A stretch of DNA of 64,000 bases from G965222335 sp965222335 (lineage in GTDB: Bacteria > Pseudomonadota > Gammaproteobacteria > Pseudomonadales > Halieaceae): positions 1,674,001-1,738,000 of the forward strand of contig OZ244944.1 of NCBI GenBank assembly GCA_965222335.1, in the 5' to 3' direction. Positions 34,422 through 44,433 of the stretch are shown here, in pieces. The notes beneath the pieces are model-generated. The model was not told the origin of the DNA. It saw only the letters and a program-made list of their open reading frames with translations, and made no database searches. Both the position numbers and the translations under genes were made by a program. Position 1 is the stretch's first letter. Each line of letters opens with the position of its first letter.

Positions 34422-36214
34422 GCCTCCACGACCCGCACGGCCTCGCGCAGCCCCGCCGCGTCGGCGTGGGGCAGCGGCAGGTAAGTGACCCCCAGCAGGC
34501 CGGCGAGCTGCGCCGCGCTCTCCCGGGGCCGCGGCGAGGTATCGATCACCAGGCCCGCGGCACCAAAGCCGCGCAGCTGGCGTGCCGCCTGGGATGCATC
34601 CCGCCAGCCGGCCTCGCGACTGCGACTGCCGTCCAGGGCCACGTTGGCGCGGCCGTCCGTCAACATCACGTAGAGCGGGGTACCGCCGCGCCGGCGTACC
34701 TGCTGCACCAGTTCGGAGGCGAGCTGGATTGCCGAGGCCAGGGGCGTGGCACCCCCACCGGGCAGGGCTGCCAGGTCGCGCTTGGCGCGGGTCAGGGAGC
34801 GGGTGGGCGGCAACAACAGCTCGGCCCGGTCGCCGCGAAAGGCCACCACCGACACCTCGTCCCGACGCACGTAACAGTCCGCGAGCAACAACTCCACCGC
34901 ACCCTTGGCCTCCGCCAACCGGTGCAGGGCCGCTGAGCCGGAAGCGTCCAGCAGGAAAATCGTGGTACTCGGCGCGCGCTGGCGATAGCGGGTGAGGCGG
35001 AAATCCTCGCGCCGCACCACCAGGCCATCGCCCCGGGGAGCGTCCGCCGCTTCCCGGCGCAGCCGCTGCCAGGGGGCCGCCGCGCGCAGGGTGGCGAGTA
35101 TATTCAGGCGCGCGCCATCCCGGGGCAGGCCGGGCAGGGTACCCACCGGACGGCCGCGGGCACGATGGCGCTGCTGCGCCCCGGAGGCGCCGGGCGCAGA
35201 CGCGGCACGCCCGGGCGCCGGCAGCTCCGCCCGCAGCCGTGCCAGCAAATCCTCGGGCAGGGCCGCCTGGGCCGCCTCCAACAGACGCTCTTCAAGATCA
35301 TCCGGGTCGGGCGCAACGGCGTCGTCGGCCTCATTGGCCTCCGCCGGCGCTGACTCTGGACCCTCGGTCTCCGGGGGTGGCTCCGGGGGTTCTGGCGTAT
35401 CGCTCTCCGGTTCCGTGAGCTGGGGGATGCGCGTGGCGCGGGGGGCGAGCACCAGGCGCACCGCGTCGTCCAGCGCCCGGTCATCAACTGTATCCAGCCC
35501 GCGCAGCGCCGCCGACACCCGGGCGACCCGTACCGCCATCTGACTGCCGCGAAGGCTGTCGCAGCCCAGGGCCAGGGCGGTGGCACAGAGGGCCTGGAAG
35601 GCTTCGTCCGGGCAGGCCACCCCGGGCAGACTCGCGCGTGCGCGGGTCACCTTGGCGGCATCGGGCACCTCATCCGCCGCCCCGGCCTGGAGGTCGCGCA
35701 CGCTGACCTCGTGCAAGTCCAGCTGGAATGCCATGCGATCCAGCAGACTGGCCGCTACCGCCTCTTCCGCGTCTACCCCCTCGTCCAGGGCCACCAGCCC
35801 GAAGGACGCCGGGTAGCGGCCCTGCAGGCCCTCGCGCTCTAACAGCACCTCGCCGCTATCCAGGGCCTGGCACAGCTGCGCCACGGTGTCCGCTGCCGCG
35901 CGCTCGGCCATGGCGAGGCACAGCACCCCGCCATCGCCCCGGGCCAGGAGGCCCTCCTCCGCCACTGGCCGCCCCGCCTGCAGGGTCGCCGCCAGGTCGA
36001 GGCCGCCCACCAGGCGCGACAGGCTGACCGTGGCGGGAACACGGAGAAAGGCGGTTTCAGGCAGGCAGTGGCGCAGGTATTCGAGCCAGGCATCGCGCAC
36101 CGGCCCGGGGCCGGCCCTGACGCTCACCCCGCCGAGGGCCTGCGGCGCCACCGCGAACAGCGCCGCGAGGTAGCGCGCTTCCCCCCAGAGGCGCTCGCCC
36201 AGGCCCCCGTTCAC
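34418..36214 (-). CDS. bchD: Magnesium chelatase subunit D
   Basis: AAA+ platform subunit of Mg-chelatase working with BchI and BchH. The 598-residue protein has a degenerate N-terminal AAA+ module without a Walker A, an acidic Pro/Glu/Asp-rich linker (about 268-315) and a C-terminal von Willebrand A domain with the MIDAS motif DASGSAA. Start is GTG overlapping the bchI stop. Confidence 0.95.
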   Translation of the reverse strand: MNGGLGERLWGEARYLAALFAVAPQALGGVSVRAGPGPVRDAWLEYLRHCLPETAFLRVPATVSLSRLVGGLDLAATLQAGRPVAEEGLLARGDGGVLCLAMAERAAADTVAQLCQALDSGEVLLEREGLQGRYPASFGLVALDEGVDAEEAVAASLLDRMAFQLDLHEVSVRDLQAGAADEVPDAAKVTRARASLPGVACPDEAFQALCATALALGCDSLRGSQMAVRVARVSAALRGLDTVDDRALDDAVRLVLAPRATRIPQLTEPESDTPEPPEPPPETEGPESAPAEANEADDAVAPDPDDLEERLLEAAQAALPEDLLARLRAELPAPGRAASAPGASGAQQRHRARGRPVGTLPGLPRDGARLNILATLRAAAPWQRLRREAADAPRGDGLVVRREDFRLTRYRQRAPSTTIFLLDASGSAALHRLAEAKGAVELLLADCYVRRDEVSVVAFRGDRAELLLPPTRSLTRAKRDLAALPGGGATPLASAIQLASELVQQVRRRGGTPLYVMLTDGRANVALDGSRSREAGWRDASQAARQLRGFGAAGLVIDTSPRPRESAAQLAGLLGVTYLPLPHADAAGLREAVRVVEA

Positions 36215-37242
36215 GACCCGAAAACGTCAGCCATCGCCCGCTGGATTCGCGCCCCGGAACCGGATTCATCCAGCGGATCCCGGCGCAGGCGGTGGCGCAG
36301 CACGCTCGGCGCCACCTCGCGCAGCTGCGAAAGTTGCACACTTGGCTCCCCCTCCAGGCTGGCGAGGGCGCGGGCGGCCCGCAGCAGGGTCAGTTCGCCC
36401 CGCAGGCCGTCGGTGCCCAGGGCCATGCACAGGCGCGCGGCGTATTCCAGCACCTGGTCCTCGACCTCGATCTCCGCCAGCACCTCGCGGGCGCGGAGGA
36501 TCTGCTTGCGCACGCGGCCTTCCTGGCGCTGCCAGCGCTTGGCGAAGGCGGCGCGATCGCGCTCGAAGCTGTCGCGCAGACGCACGATCTCCACCCGCTC
36601 GTCCAGCTCCTGCGGCGTGCTGACTTCCACCGAAAGACCAAAGCGATCCAGCAACTGCGGGCGCAGCTCGCCCTCTTCCGGGTTACCGCTGCCCACCAGC
36701 ACGAAGCGTGCGGGGTGCCGGATACTCAGGCCCTCCCGCTCCACCACGTTCTCGCCGGAGGCTGCCACGTCCAGCAGGGCATCCACCAGGTGGTCCTCCA
36801 GCAGGTTGACCTCGTCGATATACAGGAAACCGCGGTGCGCGCGCGCCAGGAGGCCGGGCTCGAAGGCCTTTTCGCCGTGGTGCAGGGCTTTTTCCAGATC
36901 CAGGGCGCCGATCACGCGGTCCTCGGTAGCACCGAGGGGCAGGTCGACCACCGGGACCGGGCGGCGCTGGCTTTTCAACTGGCCGCCGTCGGCCACAGTC
37001 TGGCGGCAGGCATCGCAGAGTTCATCCGCGGCCGCGTCCGGGTCGCAGTTGTAGAAGCAGTCCCGCACCGCGGCGATTTTCGGCAGCAGGGCGGCCAGGG
37101 CGCGGATCGCGGTGGATTTGCCGGTGCCGCGGTCACCGAAGACCAGCACGCCGCCGACCCCGGGATCCACCGCCGCAATCAGCAGTGCGCGCTTCATTTC
37201 TGCTTGTCCGACAATCGCGGAAAACGGGTAGGCCTGGGCCAT
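36211..37242 (-). CDS. bchI: Magnesium chelatase ATPase subunit I
   Basis: AAA+ ATPase that drives Mg2+ insertion. The 343-residue protein has Walker A GDRGTGKS (36-43), Walker B FLYIDEVNLL and sensor region VLVGSGNPEEGELRPQLLDR. ATG is used; an upstream TTG would add seven residues. No TGT-N12-ACA box is found in the 160 bases before it, so bchIDO may be expressed outside direct PpsR control. Confidence 0.96.
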   Translation of the reverse strand: MAQAYPFSAIVGQAEMKRALLIAAVDPGVGGVLVFGDRGTGKSTAIRALAALLPKIAAVRDCFYNCDPDAAADELCDACRQTVADGGQLKSQRRPVPVVDLPLGATEDRVIGALDLEKALHHGEKAFEPGLLARAHRGFLYIDEVNLLEDHLVDALLDVAASGENVVEREGLSIRHPARFVLVGSGNPEEGELRPQLLDRFGLSVEVSTPQELDERVEIVRLRDSFERDRAAFAKRWQRQEGRVRKQILRAREVLAEIEVEDQVLEYAARLCMALGTDGLRGELTLLRAARALASLEGEPSVQLSQLREVAPSVLRHRLRRDPLDESGSGARIQRAMADVFGS

Positions 37243-37402
37243 AGCGGGGGGCGTCCTCTCCAATTATTGTCCCTGGGGACGCGCGTCCGCAGGCTGTAAA
37301 GTGCTCCCGGTTGTACCCGGTCTGCCCATAAAACTCAAGTGAGCCGGGCTGCGTATCAACGGTGTTTGCTATGCTCTTACCACGCCAACTAAAAGGTATA
37401 CC

Positions 37403-38317
37403 GTGACTGCAACCCGCGAACCCGATCTCAAACAGGCCATTGACGCACCGGTTGACGAGCTGCCGGTAAGCGCCGGCGCCTGCCTGCGCTACTACCATGA
37501 CCGCTCGGCGAGCGGCCGGCCACTGGTGCTGATTCACAGCATCAATGCTGCGCCCAGCGCCATGGAGATCAAGCCGCTGTTCGAGCACTACCGCAGCCAG
37601 CGCCCGGTCTACGCGCCGGACCTGCCGGGTTTCGGCCTGTCCACCCGCGGGCCCCTGCCCTACTCCCCGGAGTTTTTCGCCGACAGCATCGCGCGCTTCC
37701 TGCGCGAGGTGGTGGCAGCGCCTGCCGACGTGGTCGCCCTATCCCTGAGCGCCGAGTTCGCCGCCCGGGCCTGCCTGCAGGAGCCCGCACTGGTGCGCAG
37801 CCTCACCCTGGTGTCGCCCACGGGACTGCAGGAGCGCGAACCGCCGGGGCCGGACACGGTGCGCAAGCTGCAGCGCCTGTTCGGGCTGCCGGGCATGGGC
37901 GGCCTGTACAAGGTGCTGACCACCCGACCCAGCATCCGCTTCTTCCTGGACAAGGCCTTCGTGGACAAACCGCCGGAGCCGGTGGTCGACTACGCCTGGC
38001 AGACATCCCACCAGCGGGGCGCGAGTCACAGCGCTTTTGCCTTTCTCAGCATGGGCCTGTTTACGCCCACGGCGCTGACCTCGCTGTACGCCGCTATCCC
38101 GGCACCGACCCTGGTGCTTTACGACCAGGACCCCAACGTCTCCTTTGAGCGACTACCCAAGCTGCTGGAAGCCAACAGCCAGTGCCAGTCGCAGCGCCTG
38201 GCACCCAGCAACGGGCTGCCCCACTGGGACGAGACCGCGCGGTGCTGTGCGACCCTGGACGCGTTCTGGGCCGAACTGGAAAATGGCAATGGCAAACCCA
38301 GGGGGTTGGCGGCATGA
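37403..38317 (+). CDS. Alpha/beta hydrolase, divergent from bchI
   Basis: A 304-residue alpha/beta-fold hydrolase with LVLIHSINAAPSAMEI at the oxyanion strand, ALSLSAEFAARA as a degenerate nucleophile elbow (no G-x-S-x-G) and a possible catalytic His in NGLPHWDETAR. GTG start with AAGG nearby. Substrate unknown. It is divergent from bchI and coupled by ATGA overlap to the DUF3422 gene, so the two proteins probably act together. Confidence 0.75.
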   Translation: MTATREPDLKQAIDAPVDELPVSAGACLRYYHDRSASGRPLVLIHSINAAPSAMEIKPLFEHYRSQRPVYAPDLPGFGLSTRGPLPYSPEFFADSIARFLREVVAAPADVVALSLSAEFAARACLQEPALVRSLTLVSPTGLQEREPPGPDTVRKLQRLFGLPGMGGLYKVLTTRPSIRFFLDKAFVDKPPEPVVDYAWQTSHQRGASHSAFAFLSMGLFTPTALTSLYAAIPAPTLVLYDQDPNVSFERLPKLLEANSQCQSQRLAPSNGLPHWDETARCCATLDAFWAELENGNGKPRGLAA

Positions 38318-39648
38318 ACATGGATCAGGTGCAGCACGAAGCCCGGGACGAGCGCAATACCCTGAACAGTGAGTGGCACGCGCGCCCCAACGTCAGCCTG
38401 CCGGCACCGTTCCGCTGCACCCACGTGGTCAACTTTCGCGATGGGCAGACCCAGGATGAGTGCCGCCAGGCACTGGCGCAATTCTGTCGTGCCCACGGCC
38501 AGCCCCCGCCCAGCGAGGACAGCCGCCACCACCTGCTGGAGGTCGGCCCCAGCCTGATCAAGTGGGAGAGTCACACCGAGGTCACGGCCCACACCATCCT
38601 GGTCGCCGGTAACGGCAGCCCCCTGTTCAGCGAGTCCGCCCTGGACTTCCTGCCCGAGGACAAGCACCGCGAGCTCCGCGAGGGGATGTTCCTGGGGGTC
38701 AAGGTCGAGGTGATGAGCGAGACCCCGGAGGACGATCCGGAGGGCCTGCAGCTGGCCCGCTCGCTGCTGGGATCCAACGCGATTTACGGCGGCTGGATGG
38801 CCAATTCCTCCGCCATCGTATGGTCGTCATTCCGGGTGGACAGCCAGGGCTTCGTGCGCCTGCTGATCATCGACCGCGACCTCAGCCAGGAGCGCCTGTC
38901 GCGGCTGCTACAGCGCATGCTGGAGATGGAAAGCTACCGCCTGCTGGCGATGAAGGCCCTGCCGGTCGCGCGCACCGTGATGGGCGCACTGGAGCTGCTG
39001 GAGCCACAGTTGGACGCGGTGATGCGCCGCCTCGCGGATGACGCCGACGAGGCGGCCCAGGAACAGGCGCTGCGTGAAATCACCGCAATCGCCGCGCGGG
39101 TGGAGCAGATCGCGTCGGAGCACGCCTATCGCTTTGCCGGCGCTCGCGCCTACCTGCGTATTGTCGAGCGCCGCGCAGAAGAGGTGAAAGAAACCCAGCT
39201 GGGATCTTTCCAGCGCTATACCAACTTCCTGCTCAAATCGCTGTTACCGGCGATGCGCACCTGCGACGCGGCCGAGCGCCGTACCCAGGAGCTGGCGGAG
39301 CGGGTTTCCCGGGCGGCCAACCTGCTCAGCACCATGGTGAGCATGGAACAGGCGCGGCAAAGCCAGGACATCATGGCCTCCATGGCAGAGCGCGCCGGTG
39401 TGCAGCTGCGCCTGCAGCAGGCGGTGGAGGGCTTCTCGATTTTCGCGATTTCCTACTACGCCGTGGGCCTGCTCAACTACACCCTGAAGGCTGCGGAGGG
39501 GAGTGGCTACCCGCTGAACAGCGAGCTGTGGACCGGGATCGCCGCGCCGGGGGTTTTCGCCGCCGTGTTTATCGCGGTGCGCTGGGTCCGGCACCGGCTG
39601 ATGGCGCGCCTGGAAGAGCGCGCCGGGGGCGACGCCGGGTCCGGGTAA
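38314..39648 (+). CDS. DUF3422 family membrane-anchored protein
   Basis: A 444-residue protein beginning with the family's ERNTLNSEWHARP block, then a soluble domain, a long helical/coiled region (about 200-370) and two hydrophobic segments near the C-terminus (about 371-390 and 405-425) with a basic tail. Function of the family is unknown; topology suggests a cytoplasmic domain held at the inner membrane. Adjacent to the PGC border and coupled to the upstream hydrolase. Confidence 0.8.
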   Translation: MNMDQVQHEARDERNTLNSEWHARPNVSLPAPFRCTHVVNFRDGQTQDECRQALAQFCRAHGQPPPSEDSRHHLLEVGPSLIKWESHTEVTAHTILVAGNGSPLFSESALDFLPEDKHRELREGMFLGVKVEVMSETPEDDPEGLQLARSLLGSNAIYGGWMANSSAIVWSSFRVDSQGFVRLLIIDRDLSQERLSRLLQRMLEMESYRLLAMKALPVARTVMGALELLEPQLDAVMRRLADDADEAAQEQALREITAIAARVEQIASEHAYRFAGARAYLRIVERRAEEVKETQLGSFQRYTNFLLKSLLPAMRTCDAAERRTQELAERVSRAANLLSTMVSMEQARQSQDIMASMAERAGVQLRLQQAVEGFSIFAISYYAVGLLNYTLKAAEGSGYPLNSELWTGIAAPGVFAAVFIAVRWVRHRLMARLEERAGGDAGSG

Positions 39649-39735
39649 ACGCGGCGCGAGAGGCGACGCTGGCGCGCGGCGCGACTTTGCTACAATATGG
39701 TCGCCCGATGATTCTGCCCCAGCCAGGAGTACCCA

Positions 39736-40341
39736 ATGAAAGCACGCTTCAGTCTGCTCGCCAGCCTCGCCCTCGGCCTCATCCTCGCCGGCTGCGCCAG
39801 CGGCCCGTCCAAGCCGGACGTGGATTTCAAGAGCGATTACGATTTCAGCCAGATCAAGACCATTGGCCTGTATGCCAAGTCCGGCCAGGTCTCGGGCGAC
39901 AACCCGATGCAGCTGAGTGATATCCAGAAGGATCGCGTGAACATGGCGCTGAAGCAGGCGCTGGAACTGAAGGACCTCACCTTCGTGGCTGACCCCAGGC
40001 AGGCGGATGCCCTGCTGAGCTGGCACCTGGTGACCCAGTTCAAGACGGATATCCGCACCTACGATACGCCCGCCATGTACGGCCCCTACTACGGCTACAA
40101 CCGCTATGCCCGCTACAGCTGCTGGAGCTGCATGGGTGGCAGCACCGAGGTCGTCAGCAGCAACTACACCGACGGCTACTTCATCGTCGACATCATCGAC
40201 CCCAAGCTGCGCAAGTCCGTGTGGCGCGGCACAGTTCACTCACGCCTGAAAGGCGAGCAGATCAAGGACCAGCAAGCGGCCAATGAAGCCGCGGTCCGGA
40301 TCTTCGAGCAATTCCCCCCGGGCGCGATGCCCGCCGAGTAA
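39736..40341 (+). CDS. DUF4136 lipoprotein
   Basis: A 201-residue lipoprotein: signal peptide with lipobox LAGC (Cys at about 20), then a domain fitting DUF4136 (YDFSQIKTIGLYA; later FIVDIIDPKLRKSVWRGTV). An internal Tyr/Cys-rich stretch (YGPYYGYNRYARYSCWSC) is notable. Likely outer-membrane or periplasmic; function unknown. GCTACAATATGG about 45 bases upstream contains a TACAAT -10. Confidence 0.75.
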   Translation: MKARFSLLASLALGLILAGCASGPSKPDVDFKSDYDFSQIKTIGLYAKSGQVSGDNPMQLSDIQKDRVNMALKQALELKDLTFVADPRQADALLSWHLVTQFKTDIRTYDTPAMYGPYYGYNRYARYSCWSCMGGSTEVVSSNYTDGYFIVDIIDPKLRKSVWRGTVHSRLKGEQIKDQQAANEAAVRIFEQFPPGAMPAE

Positions 40342-40384
40342 GAGACACCTTGGCGCCACCCCGGCGGTGTGGCGCCATGCCTGC

Positions 40385-42997
40385 CTAGAAGTTGTAGCGC
40401 AACTCCATCCCGTACATGCGCGGCGGTGCCGACGCGGTCTGGAAGGTACCGGTGGAATCCCCCACCGCCGCGGCGCCGAAGAAGTACAGCTCGTCGGTGA
40501 GGTTGGTGACGTAGAGCGCACCCTCAAGATTCCCGGAAGGCGCGCGCCAGCCCAGGCGCGCATTAACCAGGCCGTAGTCATCGAAGGTGGACTGATCGGG
40601 ATTCTGGCCCGAGCCGGCGTCAAGCCCCATGAAAATCTCGTCCACGTAGCTGTAATCCACGCGCGGAATGAAGCTACCCCACTTTGAATCCCAGGTGTAC
40701 TGGATACCCAGGCTGTAGGTCAGTTCCGGCACCTCGGCGAAGGGCTCATTGGAGCGGTCCGCGATCGGCAGGGGCATCTGTGCAAACAGGGCCCGGGAGC
40801 TGAACTGGGGCTCCTTGAAGTCCAGGTAGTCGTAGTCGTTATAGCTGCCGGTCGCGATCAGCAGGAGGTTGTCGGTGGGCAGCCAGGACCATTCCAGCTC
40901 ACCCCCGGTAATGCGGGTACTGGAGGCATTGGTCAGCACCACCCGGGGGGTAGCGCTGCTGTCCAGCAGCACCTGGCGGAGCTGCATGTCGTCAAAGTCG
41001 GTGCGGAATACGGCACCGTTCAGGCGCATGCTGGAGCCGAGGAAATCCATCTTGAAGCCCAGCTCATAGTTGGCCACGGTTTCCGGCTCCACCGTCGCCT
41101 GCCCGTCCACCCCCACCGGCTCGAAGGTACCGGACTTGAAGCCCTCGGCGTAGCTGGCGTAGAACATCGCCGACTGTACCCCGGCCGCGTCCAGCATGTT
41201 GGCCGGCAGGTGATAGGCGAGGCTGACCATCGGCGTGACCTCCTCCCAGGTTTCATCCGCGTCCTGGTCGATGTCCGGCACCAGGTCCGCCGCGGAGATC
41301 AGGGGATAGACCGGCTGGCCCTCGGCATCCCGGGGGAAGGCATTGTTGATCGTGGTGAAGATATCCGCGGCCATCAGGGCGTCGAGGTCGGTCACGATAC
41401 CGATGCCGGCGGCCTCAACCGGCAGGATGCCGGGGGCGCCGGCAATCGAGGCAAACGCGGTGGCACGGAAAGCCGGCTCATCCAGCAGGAACAAATCGAC
41501 CGACTGCTCGCGCTGCTCGCTGGTCCAGCGCAGGCCCGCGGTCAGCTCCAGGTTGTCGGTGAGGTCAAAGCTGCCCTGGAAGAACGCGGCGTAGGTCGTG
41601 TTATCCAGCTCGTAAGTCGCGCGCTCCCCGGTGGGCGAGTTGATCACCATGATCGGGATGGGCGCGAAAATCAGCGAGCCCGTGGACCAGCTGTTGGAGG
41701 CGTCGGTGCCATCGTCGATCGTTTCCTTCATCGCGAACAGGCCCACGGTGTAGTCCAGCCGGTCATTGAAAGCGCTGCCGGTCAGCTGCAGCTCCTGGGA
41801 GACATGGTCGCGGTCACTGGGGCTGCCCCCCGGGCGGTAGCGCGCCGAGAAGGGCAGCTCGGTGACGTCGTTATCCGGGTTGCCGAAGTTGCCGGACTTT
41901 TCCTGCTCGCCATAACCGGTGATGCTCTTCAGTGACAGGTCGTCGCTGAGCTCCCATTCCACGGTCAGGCCCAGCAGGAGATTGTCCAGGTTGTACTCGA
42001 TCCGCTGGTTGGTGGTGGTGCGGTAATCATCCTCCAGCGCTTCCGAGCGGCGACAGGCCGCCTCGAAGGTTGGGCTCTGGGCGCTGAAGCCCGGCATGAC
42101 CGGGGTATCGTTATCGTTGTAGGCATCTACCGGCACCTGGTCTCCCGGCAGGATGCGGTTGCCGAACAGGGAGTCCTCGCCATTGAAACTGGTGCGCTCC
42201 AGCCAACGGCAGTTGGTGGTGGGCTGGATCTCCGCGGTCTCACCGTAGTAGGCCAGGGCGTCAACCGACAGCGAGTCCGAGGGCAGCCAGCGCAGCTGCA
42301 GCGCGGCGGAGGTGCGGTCCTCGGAGGCCGCATACTGCCCGGTAACGATATTGTGCTGGTAGCCATCACGGCGCACGGAACCCACGGTCAGTTTGGACAG
42401 CAGGGTGTCGCCGACCAGGGGTACGTTGACCGTGGCCTTCAGGTCCTGGCGGTCATAGTTGCCCACCCGCAGATCGGCAAAGCCGCTGAACTCGCTCTCG
42501 GGACCCCGGGTCGTCACCACCAGCGCGCCGGCGGTGGTATTTTTGCCGAACAGGGTGCCCTGGGGGCCGCGCAGCACCTGGACGCTTTGCACATCGATGA
42601 GGTCGAGGAGTTGGCCGTCCTTACGCGGAATGTACAGGCCGTCCACATAGACGCCCACCGGCGCGTCGACCCGCGAGCCATCATCGCGCTGGCCGATGCC
42701 GCGAATCCAGATCTGCGCGGCGCTGGACTGGTCGATCTGCACCCCGGGTGTCTGGTAGCCCAGGTCCTTCAGGTTGACGATGCCCGCATTGCGTAACTGG
42801 TTCCCGGTAAACGCGGTAACCGATACCGGCACGTCCTGCATCGCCTCCTGCCGTTTGCGCGCGGTGACGATCACTTCCTCCAGAACCTGCGCCTGGGCGC
42901 CTGCACTGAAAGCGAGCAGAGCACCGCCGGAGCAGAGCGAGGGAATGGTTGCACCGAGCACCGCCCGGGCCAGTAGACCAGCCTTGAATTGCGCCAT
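40385..42997 (-). CDS. TonB-dependent outer-membrane receptor
   Basis: An 870-residue receptor with a signal peptide ending SAGAQA, a TonB-box-like EEVIVTARKR, a plug domain (QDVPVSVTAFTGNQLRNAGI; GTLFGKNTTAGALVV) and a C-terminal beta-barrel ending in an aromatic residue (ELRYNF). The type with VTARKR...DVPVSVTAF is common among marine gammaproteobacteria and sphingomonads. Substrate cannot be told from sequence. The upstream DapB-like gene on the same strand may be co-transcribed (95-base gap). Confidence 0.9.
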   Translation of the reverse strand: MAQFKAGLLARAVLGATIPSLCSGGALLAFSAGAQAQVLEEVIVTARKRQEAMQDVPVSVTAFTGNQLRNAGIVNLKDLGYQTPGVQIDQSSAAQIWIRGIGQRDDGSRVDAPVGVYVDGLYIPRKDGQLLDLIDVQSVQVLRGPQGTLFGKNTTAGALVVTTRGPESEFSGFADLRVGNYDRQDLKATVNVPLVGDTLLSKLTVGSVRRDGYQHNIVTGQYAASEDRTSAALQLRWLPSDSLSVDALAYYGETAEIQPTTNCRWLERTSFNGEDSLFGNRILPGDQVPVDAYNDNDTPVMPGFSAQSPTFEAACRRSEALEDDYRTTTNQRIEYNLDNLLLGLTVEWELSDDLSLKSITGYGEQEKSGNFGNPDNDVTELPFSARYRPGGSPSDRDHVSQELQLTGSAFNDRLDYTVGLFAMKETIDDGTDASNSWSTGSLIFAPIPIMVINSPTGERATYELDNTTYAAFFQGSFDLTDNLELTAGLRWTSEQREQSVDLFLLDEPAFRATAFASIAGAPGILPVEAAGIGIVTDLDALMAADIFTTINNAFPRDAEGQPVYPLISAADLVPDIDQDADETWEEVTPMVSLAYHLPANMLDAAGVQSAMFYASYAEGFKSGTFEPVGVDGQATVEPETVANYELGFKMDFLGSSMRLNGAVFRTDFDDMQLRQVLLDSSATPRVVLTNASSTRITGGELEWSWLPTDNLLLIATGSYNDYDYLDFKEPQFSSRALFAQMPLPIADRSNEPFAEVPELTYSLGIQYTWDSKWGSFIPRVDYSYVDEIFMGLDAGSGQNPDQSTFDDYGLVNARLGWRAPSGNLEGALYVTNLTDELYFFGAAAVGDSTGTFQTASAPPRMYGMELRYNF

Positions 42998-43092
42998 ATA
43001 AACATCCTCTTAACTTATTGTTATGGTGGTGATGAAAACTGTGGCTGCGGCCACGCGGCCCGCTCAATCCATTCAGTGTAGCCCCGAGCAGT

Positions 43093-44157
43093 TCATGTAC
43101 CAGCCCCCAGCCCGGGCGCCGCCCGCCCGGCAATCAGTGGCAGGTCCAGGTAGGTACACACGCCGGGCGCCGCGCGACAGACATAGGGAATCGCGCTGAC
43201 GCAGTGATTCGCGGTAGCGACGATACCGGGGTTGCGCGCCAGGCCGGCGGCCACGGACTCGGGATGCCAGCCATGGAAAGTTACCAGCGACGAGGGGTCA
43301 CCTGTCACCTCGACCTCGAAGCGCTCGCCCTGCGGGCCGAAATCCCAGGGCGGATCCAGGTGCTCCTCGCCCATAAACCAGTTCACCCGTACCGTAATCA
43401 CCGGCTCGCCCCGCACAGTGCGCTGCCAGGTAAAACGCTGGGCGGCCACGCGACCGGGGGCGATGTCACCAATGGGCGACTCGATGGGCCGCGTGGCTAC
43501 TGCCACCTCGTGCCGGGTAACAGGCTCGGGGTCGAGATCGAAGCCGAGCTCATCCCCGACCATCGCCATGGACTGGCCGAACCCGCCGCCGAGGAACTGC
43601 ACCATGGGGCTGGCCGCCGCCTCTTCCGGCGTCTTGCCAAAAAGCATGATGTCACTGACCACGGCGGGCGCGTTGTAGGTGCGAATATCCGAGAACTCCT
43701 CGGCGCGCACGTGGGTGATCTGCGCGGAGAGGGCGGAGACCATCAGCGGGAAGCGTTCGGTGATACCACCGGGGTGGATGCCGGTGCCATGCAGGCTGGT
43801 ACCGCCTTCGGCGCAGGCCGCCTCCAACTCGGCGACATCCTTTGCCCTGGGGTAAAACCAGTTGAGCGGCGTGACCACGTTCTTGCCCGAGGCCAGGAGC
43901 CGCGCCACCAGGGTGGGATCTGCCATCACCGGGCTGTAGAGCACGCAGTCCGCGTCCATCGCCACCAGCGCATCGACGTCACTGGTGGCAGTAACGCCCA
44001 GCGTGTCCATCTCGCAGATTTCGCCGACGTCGCGGCCGGCCTTGGCCTCGGAGCTGACCCAGCAGCCCACCAGCTCCAGTTCCGGGTGTGCGACAATACC
44101 CTCAATCGCCGCGCGACCGACACCGCCGGTCGCCCATTGAATCACTTTACAGGCCAT
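43093..44157 (-). CDS. DapB-like NAD(P)-dependent oxidoreductase
   Basis: A 354-residue protein with an N-terminal Rossmann domain, KVIQWATGGVGRAAIEGIV, resembling dihydrodipicolinate reductase and 2,4-diaminopentanoate dehydrogenase relatives, then GTGIHPGGITERFPL. It is longer than true DapB (about 270) and the DapB catalytic motif is not evident, so a lysine-pathway role is unlikely. ATG is chosen because GGGAG lies five bases upstream. Confidence 0.75.
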   Translation of the reverse strand: MACKVIQWATGGVGRAAIEGIVAHPELELVGCWVSSEAKAGRDVGEICEMDTLGVTATSDVDALVAMDADCVLYSPVMADPTLVARLLASGKNVVTPLNWFYPRAKDVAELEAACAEGGTSLHGTGIHPGGITERFPLMVSALSAQITHVRAEEFSDIRTYNAPAVVSDIMLFGKTPEEAAASPMVQFLGGGFGQSMAMVGDELGFDLDPEPVTRHEVAVATRPIESPIGDIAPGRVAAQRFTWQRTVRGEPVITVRVNWFMGEEHLDPPWDFGPQGERFEVEVTGDPSSLVTFHGWHPESVAAGLARNPGIVATANHCVSAIPYVCRAAPGVCTYLDLPLIAGRAAPGLGAGT

Positions 44158-44433
44158 GACCACTCCCGGTCGGGCAGCAAGAGGTGTACGGGGCGTCGCG
44201 GTCAATCTGCGCTCTTTTCGACATATTATTCTCGAGTGCGTCTGGCGATGAATTCAGTCTAGGCTCGCGCGAATTGCGGTGGCAGCGGTTTCGCGCAAGA
44301 GAGGTCAATGGTTTAGCCATTAATACCGCCGGCAGAGCGCGGCCCGGAATAGACAGGCCTCGCAGCCATGGGTATCGTCGGGCGGTCCGGTCATAATCAT
44401 TCCCACACCACACTGCCATCGAGGCAATCCGCC

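Noticed and set aside
37264..37402. PpsR boxes before bchI
   Set aside because: Several TGT trinucleotides occur, but none has ACA after exactly 12 bases.
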